Assembly: GCA_902604785.1 (NCBI GenBank)
Contig: CACLAC010000002.1
Span: 1-64,000, forward strand
Reading direction: 5' to 3'
From: an uncultured Pelagibacteraceae bacterium
GTDB taxonomy: Bacteria > Pseudomonadota > Alphaproteobacteria > Pelagibacterales > Pelagibacteraceae
DNA: 64,000 nucleotides
The notes under the pieces were generated by a model. It was not told where the DNA came from and searched no databases. It was given only the letters and a program-made list of their open reading frames with translations. The position numbers and the translations under genes are program-made. Shown here in pieces: positions 53,728-64,000 of the stretch; positions within the stretch are counted from its first letter, which is position 1, and every line of letters starts with the position of its first letter.

Positions 53728-54655
53728 GATTAAAAGCTTCCATCAATTCATTCCATTCTCTTTTTGAAAGACCAGATTCTTCAATAGTAACATTTTCTTT
53801 TTTAATTAGTTTTTGGATTATTAATTTTCCTTTTGATGAAACTTCAGTTCCTCCTACTCTATAATCCATAAAAGCTTCATAAGTAATTGGAACCCATCTT
53901 TTTAAAGTATCTAACATTGCATCTGCATAAGCTCTTATTTCATATTGAGCATGGTGATCTGCACGAAGCCTTAAAAAATTCATTAAGTTTAGTAAATCAG
54001 TTTTCCAATACCATTGGGTATATGTGTTTAATGTTAAATTCATTCTTGCAAGCTCTCTTGCTAAACCAATTTTATTTTCTTCAATTACTGAACCATCATA
54101 TCTTTCGTTCAACATCTCTTCATAGTTATTGTATGTTCTTTCGGCATCAGTTTTAAGTAAATTCAAAACTTTTTTTGCTTGTTCGCCTTCAATAACATCT
54201 CCTCTTCCTTGTCTATTGCTTTTTGATTGTGCTGCTAAATTTTCTTCTGAGGGTAAATAAAATTCTTTATCTAAAATTGAATATCTGGCAGAATACTCAT
54301 TAACATTCGCAGTTCGATGTCTAATCCATTGTCTTGCAATAAAAATTGGAAGCTTAACATGGTATTTTATTTCGCACATTTCAAATGGGGTACTATGCCA
54401 ATGCCTCATTAAATATTTTATTAAACCTGAATCTGTAGAAACTTTTTTTGTTCCTTTTCCATAAGAAACTCTTGCTGCTTGTACTATTGAAGAGTCATTA
54501 CCCATATAATCAACTACTCTTATAAATCCATGATCAAGTATTGGAATAACTTCATATAACAGTCTCTCTAAATCAGGTGACGTTACTCTTTTTGTAATAT
54601 TTTTTTGTTCTTGCTGATCTTTTATTTCTTCAACTTGTTCTGATGTAAGTTTCAT
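53708..54655 (-). CDS. thyX: FAD-dependent thymidylate synthase
   Basis: Signature [15 protein letters not shown]. Confidence 0.95.
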   Translation of the reverse strand: MKLTSEQVEEIKDQQEQKNITKRVTSPDLERLLYEVIPILDHGFIRVVDYMGNDSSIVQAARVSYGKGTKKVSTDSGLIKYLMRHWHSTPFEMCEIKYHVKLPIFIARQWIRHRTANVNEYSARYSILDKEFYLPSEENLAAQSKSNRQGRGDVIEGEQAKKVLNLLKTDAERTYNNYEEMLNERYDGSVIEENKIGLARELARMNLTLNTYTQWYWKTDLLNLMNFLRLRADHHAQYEIRAYADAMLDTLKRWVPITYEAFMDYRVGGTEVSSKGKLIIQKLIKKENVTIEESGLSKREWNELMEAFNLKDKLI

Positions 54656-54775
54656 AGTTGTTATTCGGTTATAACTTTTTTTTTTAATATTAATATTAAA
54701 ATTTAAGATGAATCTTATTTTTGTAAAATAAAATTTTTCAACCTTGAGGAGAAAAAATATTAAAAATTTGTTTCT

Positions 54776-55501
54776 TTAAAATTTATTCAAAATTTTGTTT
54801 GAAAATTTTTTAATAATAAAAATGCATAAAATTAATAGAATCTTTAGACTCATTTTACTTTTGCCTCCAAATCTTCTATCAAAATATATAAAAATATCTT
54901 TAACTTTAATGTTTTCTTGATTTGAATAAATTAAATCAGAAAGAATTTTATAGCCTCTAGAAAATAAATTGTTTTTATTATCTAAAAAAAATTTTTTTTT
55001 AAAAATAAAAAAACCACTCATTGGATCTTTGGTTCTAAAACCCAATAAAAAGTTAATAACTTTGATTAATATTATTGAGAATAATTTTCTTTGGAAAGAT
55101 AAACCAATATTTTTTTGACTTGAGAAGTTTCTGCAGCCTACAACAAAATCATATTTATTATTTAAAAAAATTTTGAAAATTTTATAAATATAACTAGGAT
55201 GATGTTGCATATCTCCATCCATAACTAAAATATTTTTATATCTTGATTTATTAAATCCAGCTATGCAAGATTTTGACAAATCTTTATTTTTGTTTTGTCT
55301 AACATAGTGTTTCAAATAAGAATATTTTTTTATTTTCTTTTTTAAAATATCTTTTGTGCCATCTTCAGACTTATCGTCTATAAATAGAACTTCAAATTTT
55401 TTTATTTTCAGTTTTTTTTTAACTGCGTTAATTTCAGAGATTAAAGATTTTAAATTTTTAGCCTCGTTATATATAGGAATAACAACTGATAGTTCCTTCA
55501 T
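54776..55501 (-). CDS. Family 2 glycosyltransferase (dolichol-phosphate mannosyltransferase-like)
   Basis: ELSVVIPIYNEAKNLKSLI, EVLFIDDKSEDGT, ILVMDGDMQHHP. Confidence 0.88.
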   Translation of the reverse strand: MKELSVVIPIYNEAKNLKSLISEINAVKKKLKIKKFEVLFIDDKSEDGTKDILKKKIKKYSYLKHYVRQNKNKDLSKSCIAGFNKSRYKNILVMDGDMQHHPSYIYKIFKIFLNNKYDFVVGCRNFSSQKNIGLSFQRKLFSIILIKVINFLLGFRTKDPMSGFFIFKKKFFLDNKNNLFSRGYKILSDLIYSNQENIKVKDIFIYFDRRFGGKSKMSLKILLILCIFIIKKFSNKILNKF

Positions 55502-55630
55502 TAATATTTTACAAATTAATTATTATTTATATTCTTTATAATTAAATTTTTTTATTTTAATATATTGAGCAAAATAAAAAACTTTAATCCCTTTGTTAAA
55601 AGAATTAAATTAAAATTTTATACATTTTGA

Positions 55631-55659
55631 TTGGATAATTTTAATTTACCTACTATAAT
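55631..55659 (+). promoter_or_regulatory. Putative promoter of the tmRNA gene
   Basis: TATAAT at 55654-55659 preceded at 17 bp by TTGGAT (55631-55636), just upstream of the tmRNA acceptor piece. Confidence 0.55.
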
Positions 55660-55663
55660 AAAG

Positions 55664-55930
55664 TTGTTGGAACTCCAACTATGACGATAAACGAATTTCG
55701 TAATAACCATTACGGACGTGGGGGCAGTACCCACCACCTCCACCATTTTCAACTTATGGGGGTGAATTAGGATCGACGGGTGTCTAAAAGTTATTCTTTC
55801 GTTCGGTATTGTTCCGCCGTAATGGGCTAATTTATAAATGCTAACGAAAGTTACGCACTTGCAGCTTAATTAATTTATTAATTAAGTTACGGGGTCTTGG
55901 GGCACCTGGCAACAGAACGCCCCTGTGACA
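55664..55930 (+). ncRNA. ssrA: Circularly permuted two-piece tmRNA: acceptor piece (to CCA at 55745), spacer, coding piece from 55758
   Basis: GGACGTGGGGGCAGTACCCACCACCTCCACCA T-arm/CCA end; GGGGGTG at 55758-55764 pairs with CACCTCC to form a 7-bp acceptor stem with a G3-U pair; tag frame gct aac gaa agt tac gca ctt gca gct taa at 55840-55869 = ANESYALAA*. Outer ends approximate. Confidence 0.93.
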
Positions 55931-55990
55931 ATCATTAAAGAATTCAATCAAAAAAAATTGTGTAAGATTTAATTTGATTAAGAATAAATT

Positions 55991-56458
55991 ATGAAACTAA
56001 AAATAAATTCTAAAGCTCCAAATTTTAAATTATTTAGCACAAATAATTTAATAGTTGAGTTAAATAAAATAAAAAAAAAAAATATAATTTTATATTTTTA
56101 TCCAAAGGATGATACCCCGGGTTGCACAATTGAATCAAAAGATTTTAATAAATTAAACAGCGTTATTAAAAAAAATAATTGTGTTGTATTTGGTATTTCT
56201 AAAGATAGCATTGAAAGCCATTTGAAATTTAAAAAGAAATATAATTTAAATTTTGACTTGTTGTCAGATGAGAAGCTTTCAGTAATAAAAAAATATGGTG
56301 TTTGGGGTATGAAATCTTTTTTAGGAAAAAAATATAAGGGAATTATAAGAACTACATTTTTAATTAATACAAAAGGTAAAATCCATAAAATATGGTCCAA
56401 TGTCAGAGTTAAAGACCATGCTAAAGAAGTTTATGAAGAACTAAAAAATATCAAATAA
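55991..56458 (+). CDS. bcp: Thioredoxin-dependent peroxiredoxin, BCP family
   Basis: ILYFYPKDDTPGCTIESKDFNKL. Confidence 0.93.
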   Translation: MKLKINSKAPNFKLFSTNNLIVELNKIKKKNIILYFYPKDDTPGCTIESKDFNKLNSVIKKNNCVVFGISKDSIESHLKFKKKYNLNFDLLSDEKLSVIKKYGVWGMKSFLGKKYKGIIRTTFLINTKGKIHKIWSNVRVKDHAKEVYEELKNIK

Positions 56459-56498
56459 ATAAGATAAAATTATAACAAATTTCAAATATTTATAATTT

Positions 56499-56584
56499 TG
56501 GTGCGGCCAGAGAGACTCGAACTCTCATGGGCTGTGCCCACACGGCCCTCAACCGTGCCTGTCTACCAATTTCAGCATGGCCGC
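56499..56584 (-). tRNA. tRNA-Leu (anticodon GAG), CCA encoded
   Basis: Reverse strand GCGGCCATGCTGAAATTGGTAGACAGGCACGGTTGAGGGCCGTG...GAGAGTTCGAGTCTCTCTGGCCGCACCA; anticodon loop TTGAGGG within CACGG/CCGTG stem, long variable arm. Confidence 0.95.
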
Positions 56585-56642
56585 AGTTTATGCGTCAGAT
56601 TAAATGCATGACAATTCCAAATCAAGTTGATAAGTTTTTATT

Positions 56643-57632
56643 ATGGAATTTAATGCTGAAGTAAAAAGAGTTACTGATCCAATTTATAAGAAAGTCTCTA
56701 AAACCATTCCTGAGATTGAGTGGTCAACTCATGCTCCTTACATTTATAAAATAAATAAATTAAAAAAAGAGAAGAATGCAGTAATTCTTGCTCATAATTA
56801 TCAGACGCCAGAAATATATCATGGAATTTCAGATTTCTCCGCTGACTCTCTTGCTTTGGCAGTAGAAGCAGCAAAAACAAAAGCAGATATAATTGTAATG
56901 TGTGGTGTTCATTTTATGGCAGAAACAGCAAAACTAATGAGTCCTGAAAAAAAAGTTTTACTACCTGACATGAATGCTGGTTGTTCATTATCAGCATCGA
57001 TAACAGGTGAGGATGTTAGAAATTTAAAAAATAAGTACCCAGGGGTTCCTGTTGTTTCTTATGTTAATACATCTGCTGACGTAAAAGCAGAAACTGATGT
57101 ATGTTGCACTTCGGCTAATGCTGTAAAAATTGTAGAGTCTTTAGGAGTAAAAAAGGTTATATTTTTGCCAGATGATTTTTTAGCTAAATATGTAGCATCA
57201 CAAACAGATATTGAAATAATATCATGGAAAGGAACTTGCGAAGTCCATGAACAGTTTAATGACTCAGAAATAAATGAAATAAGAAAAAATAATCCTGGAA
57301 TTAAGATAATTGCCCACCCAGAGTGTCCACCTGAAGTAATTCAAGCAAGTGATTTTGCAGGATCGACGAGTGGTATGATTAAGTACGTTAAAGATAACCA
57401 ACCTAGAAAAGTAATGATGGTTACAGAATGCTCAATGAGCGACAACGTTCAAATCGATAATCCTAAAGTAGAATTCATTCGTCCATGTAATTTATGTCCA
57501 CATATGAAAAAAATTACTCTTCCTAAAATATTAAATTGTTTAGAAAATGAAACAAATGAACTAATTATGGATAAAGAGACAATAGAAAAAGCTAGAAAAT
57601 CTGTAGAAAGAATGACAGAAATAGGCAGATAA
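56643..57632 (+). CDS. nadA: Quinolinate synthase A
   Basis: NAVILAHNYQTPEIYHGISDFSADSLALA, VMMVTECSMSDNV. Confidence 0.95.
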   Translation: MEFNAEVKRVTDPIYKKVSKTIPEIEWSTHAPYIYKINKLKKEKNAVILAHNYQTPEIYHGISDFSADSLALAVEAAKTKADIIVMCGVHFMAETAKLMSPEKKVLLPDMNAGCSLSASITGEDVRNLKNKYPGVPVVSYVNTSADVKAETDVCCTSANAVKIVESLGVKKVIFLPDDFLAKYVASQTDIEIISWKGTCEVHEQFNDSEINEIRKNNPGIKIIAHPECPPEVIQASDFAGSTSGMIKYVKDNQPRKVMMVTECSMSDNVQIDNPKVEFIRPCNLCPHMKKITLPKILNCLENETNELIMDKETIEKARKSVERMTEIGR

Positions 57633-57637
57633 AATCT

Positions 57638-58474
57638 GTGTCAAAAATTCAATTAAGTAAAAATTTTATAAGAAACACTTGCAAATTAGCTTTAGCTGAA
57701 GATCTATATCCATCTGGAGACATAACATCAAATTTATTAGACAATAATTCTATTAGAAAGATTAAATTAATTAGCAATGAAAGAGGAATAATAGGAGGGT
57801 TAGAATTTGCTAAACAAACTTTTAATTTATTGGATAAAAAAATTAAATTTATTTCAAAAAAGAAAGATGGATCCTCAGTAAATAAAGGATCTGTAGTTGC
57901 AGTAGTAGAGGGTAAAATTAAAAATATACTTATGGGTGAAAGAGTAGCTCTTAATTTTGTCTCTCATATTTCAGGAATTGCAACAAAAACAAATAAATTT
58001 GTAAAAAAAGTTGGAAAAAGAACTAAAATTTGTTGCACTAGAAAAACCATTCCAAATCTTAGAGTTATTCAAAAGTATGCTGTAAAATTAGGAGGTGGAA
58101 CAAATCATAGATTTAATTTAAGTGATGAGTTTTTAATTAAAGATAATCATATTGCTTCATCAAAAAAATTTGAAGAAATTATCAAAAAAGCAATTAAGTC
58201 AAAAAAAGGAAAAAAAATTACGGTTGAAGTTGATAACTTAAATCAACTTAAGAAAATTAATGGTTTAAAATTTGATAGAATATTATTTGACAATATGAAC
58301 TCTAAAAATCTTAGAGAAGGAGTTAAACTAGCTGAAAAGCTTTATGAAACTGAAGCATCTGGTGGCGTTACTTTATACAATGTAAGAAAAATTGCTAGAA
58401 CTGGTGTGGATAGAATATCTATTGGTGCATTAACACATAATATTAATTCATTAGATTTAAAATTAGAAATTTAA
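57638..58474 (+). CDS. nadC: Nicotinate-nucleotide pyrophosphorylase (carboxylating)
   Basis: LALAEDLYPSGDITSNLL, TRKTIPNLRVIQKYAVKLGGGTNHRFNLSDEFLIKDNHI; GTG start. Confidence 0.94.
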   Translation: MSKIQLSKNFIRNTCKLALAEDLYPSGDITSNLLDNNSIRKIKLISNERGIIGGLEFAKQTFNLLDKKIKFISKKKDGSSVNKGSVVAVVEGKIKNILMGERVALNFVSHISGIATKTNKFVKKVGKRTKICCTRKTIPNLRVIQKYAVKLGGGTNHRFNLSDEFLIKDNHIASSKKFEEIIKKAIKSKKGKKITVEVDNLNQLKKINGLKFDRILFDNMNSKNLREGVKLAEKLYETEASGGVTLYNVRKIARTGVDRISIGALTHNINSLDLKLEI

Positions 58475-58479
58475 TTAGA

Positions 58480-61137
58480 TTATTTTTTTAATTGAGCTTG
58501 AGCAGCTGCTAAACGTGCAACAGGTACTCTATAAGGAGAACAAGAAACATAATCCAATCCAACTTTAGAACAAAATTCTATACTTTTTGGATCTCCTCCA
58601 TGTTCTCCACAAATTCCAAGTTTAATTTTTTTGTTTTGCTTTTTTCCTCTAGTCACAGCTATTTCAATTAAATCTCCAACTCCATCATCAATTGATATAA
58701 AAGGATCAATATCAAAAATCTTATTTTCGATATAATCATTTAAAAATTTGCCGCTATCGTCTCTACTTATCCCAAACGTAGTTTGAGTTAGGTCGTTAGT
58801 TCCAAAACTAAAAAATTCTGCATATTTTGCAATTTCTTTAGCTTTTATTGCGGCTCGTGGAAGTTCAATCATTGTACCTACTAGAAATTTGATTTTAGTT
58901 TTATTTTCATTCTGTACTTTTCTGGCAATATTAATAACCAGTTCTTTCATTATTTTTATTTCAGCTTCGGTTGAGACAAGTGGTATCATTATTTCCGGCA
59001 TAGTTGATTTAATTTTTCTTTTTTTGCATTCTACTAAAGCTTCGAATATTGCCCTAATTTGCATTTCGTAAATTTCTGGAAAAGAAATTCCCAGTCTACA
59101 TCCTCTATGACCTAACATGGGATTTTGTTCGTTTTGTTCTTCGATTCTGCCTTCAATTTCTTTAATTGATAAATTTAAAGATTTTGAAATATCATTAATT
59201 TCTGAAGCACTTTTAGGTAAAAATTCATGTAGTGGTGGATCTAAAAGTCTTACTGTAACTGGAAGTCCATTCATAATTTTAAATATTTCTATAAAATCAT
59301 TTTTTTGATGTGGTAGTAATTTTTCTAAAGCTTTAGCTCGGTCTTCTTTTGATTTTGAAAGTATCATTTCTCTAACTGACAAAATTCTATCTTCATCAAA
59401 GAACATGTGTTCAGTTCTACATAAACCAATTCCTTCAGCTCCAAAATCCCTTGCTATTTTGCTGTCCAAAGGTGTTTCAGAATTTGTTCTGATTTTTAAT
59501 TTTCTAAAACTATCTGCCCAACTCATCAACTTAGAAAAATCTCCTGAAATTTCAGGTTTAACAGTTTTTACTTCTCCTAAAATTATTCTACCAGTTGAAC
59601 CATCAATGGTTATCAAATCTCCTTCTTTAATTTCATCACCATTTGCTTTAAATAAGTTATTTTCATAATCAATTTCTATTTCGCTTGAACCAGAAACACA
59701 CGGACGTCCCATTCCTCTTGCAACTACCGCAGCGTGGCTTGTCATTCCACCTCTTGCGGTTAAAATCCCCTTAGCTGCATGCATACCATGAATATCTTCT
59801 GGAGAAGTTTCGACTCTTACTAAAATTGTATTTTGCATCATTTCATTAAGTCTTTGAGCTTCATCTGAGGAAAAAACAACTTTTCCACTTGCAGCTCCAG
59901 GAGATGCGGGCAAACCTTTTGCTATTACTTCAACGTTACTTTTTTCATCCAAGGTTGGGTGAAGTAAAGAATCTAGGGAGTTTGGTTCAATTCTTAAAAC
60001 TGCTTCTTTTTTTGAAATTAACTTTTCTTTAACCATATCTGTAGCAATTTTAATTGCAGATTTTGCTGTTCTTTTTCCTGATCTAGTTTGTAACATCCAA
60101 AGCTTTTTATTCTCTACTGTAAATTCAACATCTTGCATGTCTCTATAATGTTTTTCCAGTCTAAATAATATTTTTTTTAAATCTTTATAAATTGAAGGCA
60201 TTGACTCCTCCATTGAAAGTAATTTTTCCTTAGAATTTAATCTAGCCTTTTTAGTTATGTGTTGAGGGGTTCTGGTGCCAGCTACAACATCTTCGCCTTG
60301 GGCATTAATTAAGTACTCACCAAATATTTCATTACTTCCATCTGATGGATTTCTTGTAAATACTACGCCTGTTGCACTATTATTTCCCATATTGCCAAAT
60401 ACCATTGACTGAACATTTACTGCTGTGCCCCAATCGGATGGTATTTGATTTAACTTTCTATAAACTTTTGCTCTATGACTTTCCCAAGATAAAAATACTG
60501 AACTGATAGCTCCATTAAGCTGTTGTTTAACATCTTGTGGGAATTCTTTTTTTGTTTTTTCTATGACTAAATCTTTAAAATCTTTAATTAATCCATCCCA
60601 GTCATTTTCATCAAGCTCAGTATCTAACAAAACACCCTTAGTTAATTTATAATTTTCTATTAGTTCCTCAAAATGATAATTTTCAATATTCAAGACTACG
60701 TTGGAGTACATCTGAATAAATCTTCTGTAACTATCTTTTGCAAATCTAATATTTGAAGTTTGTTTTGATAGGGCTAAAACTGTATTATCATTTAAACCAA
60801 GATTTAAAATAGTATCCATCATTCCTGGCATTGAAACTCTTGCGCCAGATCTAACTGAAACTAGCAAGGGATTTGTTAAACCACCAAATTTTTTTTTTGT
60901 TTGTTTTTCTATATTCTTTAGTTCTAAATTTATTTGTTTAATTATTTGAGAATTTAATTTTTTTTTATTTTTATAAAATAATTCACATACTTCTGTTGAA
61001 ATAGTAAATCCTGGAGGTACAGGCAAACCTAGTTTACCCATTTCTGCTAAGTTCGCACCTTTTCCACCTAAAATACTTTTAGCTTTCTTTGAATTTAATG
61101 ATTCTTTTGAACTAAAATTAAAAATAAGTTTTTTCAT
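58480..61137 (-). CDS. ppdK: Pyruvate, phosphate dikinase
   Basis: LGGKGANLAEMGKLGLPVPPGFTISTEVC, TARGGMTSHAAVVARGMGRPCVSG. Confidence 0.97.
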   Translation of the reverse strand: MKKLIFNFSSKESLNSKKAKSILGGKGANLAEMGKLGLPVPPGFTISTEVCELFYKNKKKLNSQIIKQINLELKNIEKQTKKKFGGLTNPLLVSVRSGARVSMPGMMDTILNLGLNDNTVLALSKQTSNIRFAKDSYRRFIQMYSNVVLNIENYHFEELIENYKLTKGVLLDTELDENDWDGLIKDFKDLVIEKTKKEFPQDVKQQLNGAISSVFLSWESHRAKVYRKLNQIPSDWGTAVNVQSMVFGNMGNNSATGVVFTRNPSDGSNEIFGEYLINAQGEDVVAGTRTPQHITKKARLNSKEKLLSMEESMPSIYKDLKKILFRLEKHYRDMQDVEFTVENKKLWMLQTRSGKRTAKSAIKIATDMVKEKLISKKEAVLRIEPNSLDSLLHPTLDEKSNVEVIAKGLPASPGAASGKVVFSSDEAQRLNEMMQNTILVRVETSPEDIHGMHAAKGILTARGGMTSHAAVVARGMGRPCVSGSSEIEIDYENNLFKANGDEIKEGDLITIDGSTGRIILGEVKTVKPEISGDFSKLMSWADSFRKLKIRTNSETPLDSKIARDFGAEGIGLCRTEHMFFDEDRILSVREMILSKSKEDRAKALEKLLPHQKNDFIEIFKIMNGLPVTVRLLDPPLHEFLPKSASEINDISKSLNLSIKEIEGRIEEQNEQNPMLGHRGCRLGISFPEIYEMQIRAIFEALVECKKRKIKSTMPEIMIPLVSTEAEIKIMKELVINIARKVQNENKTKIKFLVGTMIELPRAAIKAKEIAKYAEFFSFGTNDLTQTTFGISRDDSGKFLNDYIENKIFDIDPFISIDDGVGDLIEIAVTRGKKQNKKIKLGICGEHGGDPKSIEFCSKVGLDYVSCSPYRVPVARLAAAQAQLKK

Positions 61138-63201
61138 TTAAGCTTCTATTTTTGAAAAATTAAAATAATTTTCGAAGCTTTTACATAACATTTTTAAAAG
61201 CTCCAACCTGTTTTTTTTTATTGTAGGATCGTTATCATTTACTATTACATTTTCAAAAAATGCATCTATTTCATATTTTGCTAAGGATAATGTTCTTAAA
61301 CTTTCATCATAATCTTCAGATTTTCCTATATTTGAAAAATACTTTCTTATATCATTAATTCTTTTATAAAGATTTTTTTCAAAATCATTTTTAAAAAGAC
61401 CTGGATCAGCTGAACCTATAATTTGTGAATAACTTTCTTTTTCACTAGATAAGATATTTGAAGATCTTTTATATATTGAAATAACGTCCTGGCCAAAATC
61501 TTTTTTAATATTTTTGTTTAAAGCTTCGGATTTTTTAAAAATTTTTAATATTTCGTCTATATTGTAATTATTTGTGGAACTTTCAATAATATCATTTCTA
61601 ATTTGTTTCTCTTTTAAATAATTTTTCAATCTTTCTAAAATAAATTCACTTAAATCTTTTTGTATTAATTTTGTATCAAATTCAAAATTTTGTTCTTTGT
61701 AAAGCATACATGCATAATTAATTAAATCTTTAAGTTTAAGATTATTATTATTTTCAATAATTAATCTGATTAAACTAATTGCCATTCTTCTTAAAGCATA
61801 AGGATCTTTAGAGCTTGAAGGTTTTAATTTAATTCCAAAAAATCCCACTAATGAGTCCAGTTTATCACTTATAGATAATGCTACGCTGTATGGTTTTTTT
61901 GGGACTGTGCTATCCATTCCAATTGGTAAATAGTGTTGTGATACAGCTAAACTTATTTCTTTGTCAAAACCTTGGGCTTCAGCATAATAGCCTCCCATAA
62001 CACCTTGCAATTCAGGGAATTCTCCTACCAAATCTGACATGAGATCTACTTTGCAAATAGACGATGCTATTTCTATTTTTTCTTTACTAATTAACATTTC
62101 ATCAGAAATTATCCCACATAATTTTCTAATTCTTTGAACCTTATCAAAATATGTTCCTAGTCCTTTAAAATAATTGATATTTTTTAATTTTGAAACTTGT
62201 TTTACTAAATTTTGTGATCTATTTTTTTTCCAAAAAAATTCAGCATCATTTAGACGTGCTTCAATAACTCTTTCATTTCCTAATTTCACAAATCCTTTTG
62301 GATCTTTTTTATCTGCAACAACTATAAAATTATTTGTTAAATTATCTTTATTGTCAAAAGTAGGAAAATACTTTTGATGGTTTTGCATAGTAATTATCAA
62401 TATTTCTTTTGGTATCATTAAATATTTTTTGTTAAATTCACAAAGTAATACTTTTGGTTTTTCTACTATATTTGTAATTTCTTCTAATAATTCTTTTTTT
62501 AATTTAATATTAATTTTTTTTTTGCTTGATAATTTAATAATTTCATTTGAAATAAATGATTTTCTTTTTTCTTGATCTATTAAAACTCCTTGGGTTTTAA
62601 AAAAAGAATTATAAGATTTAAAACTGCTAAAACCTTTAGTCTTTTCTTCCAACTCTTTGTCAATAAATGTAATATTTGAGCTCTTTAAATGATTAAAATT
62701 AAAATCTAATTTTTTACCATCATAAATACTTAATATTGATTTTAAAGGCCTACCCCAAAATAAATTATAATTTCCCCATTTCATAGACTTGTTCCATGTA
62801 ATCTTGGATAAAATATTTGGTATATGTTCTTTTAATAAATCTGCTGTTTTTATTTTTTGAGATGGTTTTTTATAAAAATAAAACTCTCCTTTTTCAGTTT
62901 TTTTTATAAAAACCTGCTTTTTTTTAATATTATTTGATCTCAAAAACCCTTCTAAAGCCTTATCTGGAGAGTTTTTATTTGGACCTCTAATTTCTTCAGA
63001 TTTTTTAGATATTTGTTTTGTAATTTTATCTAAATTAATAACAAGTCTATTGGGAGTAGAATAAACATTTAATTTCCCTTTAATAGAAATTTCATTTTCT
63101 TCTAAAAATTTTTTAAAATTTTCTAATAAACTTTTACGCGCATTAACTTGAAGTTTTGATGGAACTTCTTCACTAAATAATTCTAAAAAAAATTCTGACA
63201 T
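61138..63201 (-). CDS. glyS: Glycine--tRNA ligase beta subunit
   Basis: MSEFFLELFSEEVPSKLQ..., KYFPTFDNKDNLTNNFIVVAD; ORF-track start 63219, likely start at 63201 (MSEFF). Confidence 0.95.
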   Translation of the reverse strand: MSEFFLELFSEEVPSKLQVNARKSLLENFKKFLEENEISIKGKLNVYSTPNRLVINLDKITKQISKKSEEIRGPNKNSPDKALEGFLRSNNIKKKQVFIKKTEKGEFYFYKKPSQKIKTADLLKEHIPNILSKITWNKSMKWGNYNLFWGRPLKSILSIYDGKKLDFNFNHLKSSNITFIDKELEEKTKGFSSFKSYNSFFKTQGVLIDQEKRKSFISNEIIKLSSKKKINIKLKKELLEEITNIVEKPKVLLCEFNKKYLMIPKEILIITMQNHQKYFPTFDNKDNLTNNFIVVADKKDPKGFVKLGNERVIEARLNDAEFFWKKNRSQNLVKQVSKLKNINYFKGLGTYFDKVQRIRKLCGIISDEMLISKEKIEIASSICKVDLMSDLVGEFPELQGVMGGYYAEAQGFDKEISLAVSQHYLPIGMDSTVPKKPYSVALSISDKLDSLVGFFGIKLKPSSSKDPYALRRMAISLIRLIIENNNNLKLKDLINYACMLYKEQNFEFDTKLIQKDLSEFILERLKNYLKEKQIRNDIIESSTNNYNIDEILKIFKKSEALNKNIKKDFGQDVISIYKRSSNILSSEKESYSQIIGSADPGLFKNDFEKNLYKRINDIRKYFSNIGKSEDYDESLRTLSLAKYEIDAFFENVIVNDNDPTIKKNRLELLKMLCKSFENYFNFSKIEA

Positions 63202-63202
63202 T

Positions 63203-64000
63203 TTAATTTTGACTCTCAAGCCAAACTTTTCCTATTGCTTTAGTTAGATCCCTAATTTTTGATATATAATCTGATCTTTGTGCAACACTAATAACTCCTC
63301 TAGCATCAAGTATATTAAATATATGACTTGCTTTCAAACATTGGTCATAAGCAGGTAGTGAAAATTTTTTTTCAATTAATGATTTGGCTTCTTCTTCAAT
63401 CATATTAAATATTTTAAATAAATTGTCTGTATTTGCATGTTCAAAATTATATGCTGAAAATTCTTTTTCTGATTGATAAAATATATCTTTATAAGAAATG
63501 CCTTCGCTATTCCAATTTAAATCAAAAACATTTTTTTTATTTTGAATAAACATACAAAGTCTTTCAAGCCCATAAGTGATTTCAACTGAAATAGGCTTAC
63601 ATTCTACACCGGCCATTTGTTGAAAATAAGTAAATTGAGTAATTTCCATACCATTGCACCATACTTCCCATCCTAGTCCAGCAGCACCTAATGTTGGGCT
63701 TTCCCAGTCATCTTCAACAAATCTAATATCATGTTCATTATAATTAATTCCTATTGCCGCAATACTATTTAAATATAATTTTTTTATATTGTTAGGAGAT
63801 GGTTTAATTAAAACTTGAAATTGATAATAATGTTGAAGTCTATTTGGATTATCACCATATCTTCCATCAGTTGGTCTTCTAGATGGTTGAACATAAGCTG
63901 TCTTCCATGGTTTTTCTCCTAGAGATCTAAGAGTTGTTGCTGGATGAAATGTTCCTGCTCCTACTTCTAAATCGTAAGGTTGAATTATAACACATCCTTG
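63203..64000 (-). CDS. glyQ: Glycine--tRNA ligase alpha subunit; N-terminus lies beyond the window
   Basis: Reading frame continues upstream of the ORF-track start (63649) to the window edge as [68 protein letters not shown]... Confidence 0.96.
   Translation of the reverse strand, partial: QGCVIIQPYDLEVGAGTFHPATTLRSLGEKPWKTAYVQPSRRPTDGRYGDNPNRLQHYYQFQVLIKPSPNNIKKLYLNSIAAIGINYNEHDIRFVEDDWESPTLGAAGLGWEVWCNGMEITQFTYFQQMAGVECKPISVEITYGLERLCMFIQNKKNVFDLNWNSEGISYKDIFYQSEKEFSAYNFEHANTDNLFKIFNMIEEEAKSLIEKKFSLPAYDQCLKASHIFNILDARGVISVAQRSDYISKIRDLTKAIGKVWLESQN

Overview
AT-rich (roughly 30% GC) window from what looks like a marine alphaproteobacterium, possibly SAR11/Pelagibacterales-like (inferred from composition, gene content and a permuted tmRNA). 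Left half (~1-37.7 kb): (i) two tandem ammonium-transporter (Amt) proteins, each fused to a C-terminal SpoIIE/RsbU-type PP2C phosphatase; (ii) a near-complete type IV pilus (T4P) locus: pilins, PilC, PilB, secretin, PilP-like, PilO-like, a PilM-PilN fusion, PilT, minor pilins, a very large VWA/PilY1-like adhesin and prepilin peptidase; (iii) a STAS anti-sigma-antagonist plus RsbW-like kinase pair embedded in the pilus locus; (iv) two further PP2C phosphatases with different sensor modules (GAF, CHASE2); and (v) a duplicated envelope module of FecR-domain proteins, TPR + beta-barrel outer-membrane proteins and paired secreted paralogs. The most interesting hypothesis is a multi-input partner-switching network (four PP2C sensors, one STAS/kinase pair) linked to T4P/cell-surface functions. 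A second strong observation is a sulfotransferase-like gene flanked by 57-bp direct repeats that regenerate the 3' end of a neighbouring autotransporter-like gene. Right half (~37.8-64 kb) is mostly housekeeping: rodA (apparently frameshifted)-mrdA-mreD-mreC-mreB, leuA, ilvC-ilvH-ilvB, miaA, a Do-like protease, hflC-hflK, mrp, thyX, a glycosyltransferase, a two-piece permuted tmRNA, bcp, tRNA-Leu(GAG), nadA-nadC, ppdK, glyS-glyQ. All calls come from reading the sequence and the supplied ORF translations; no database search was run.
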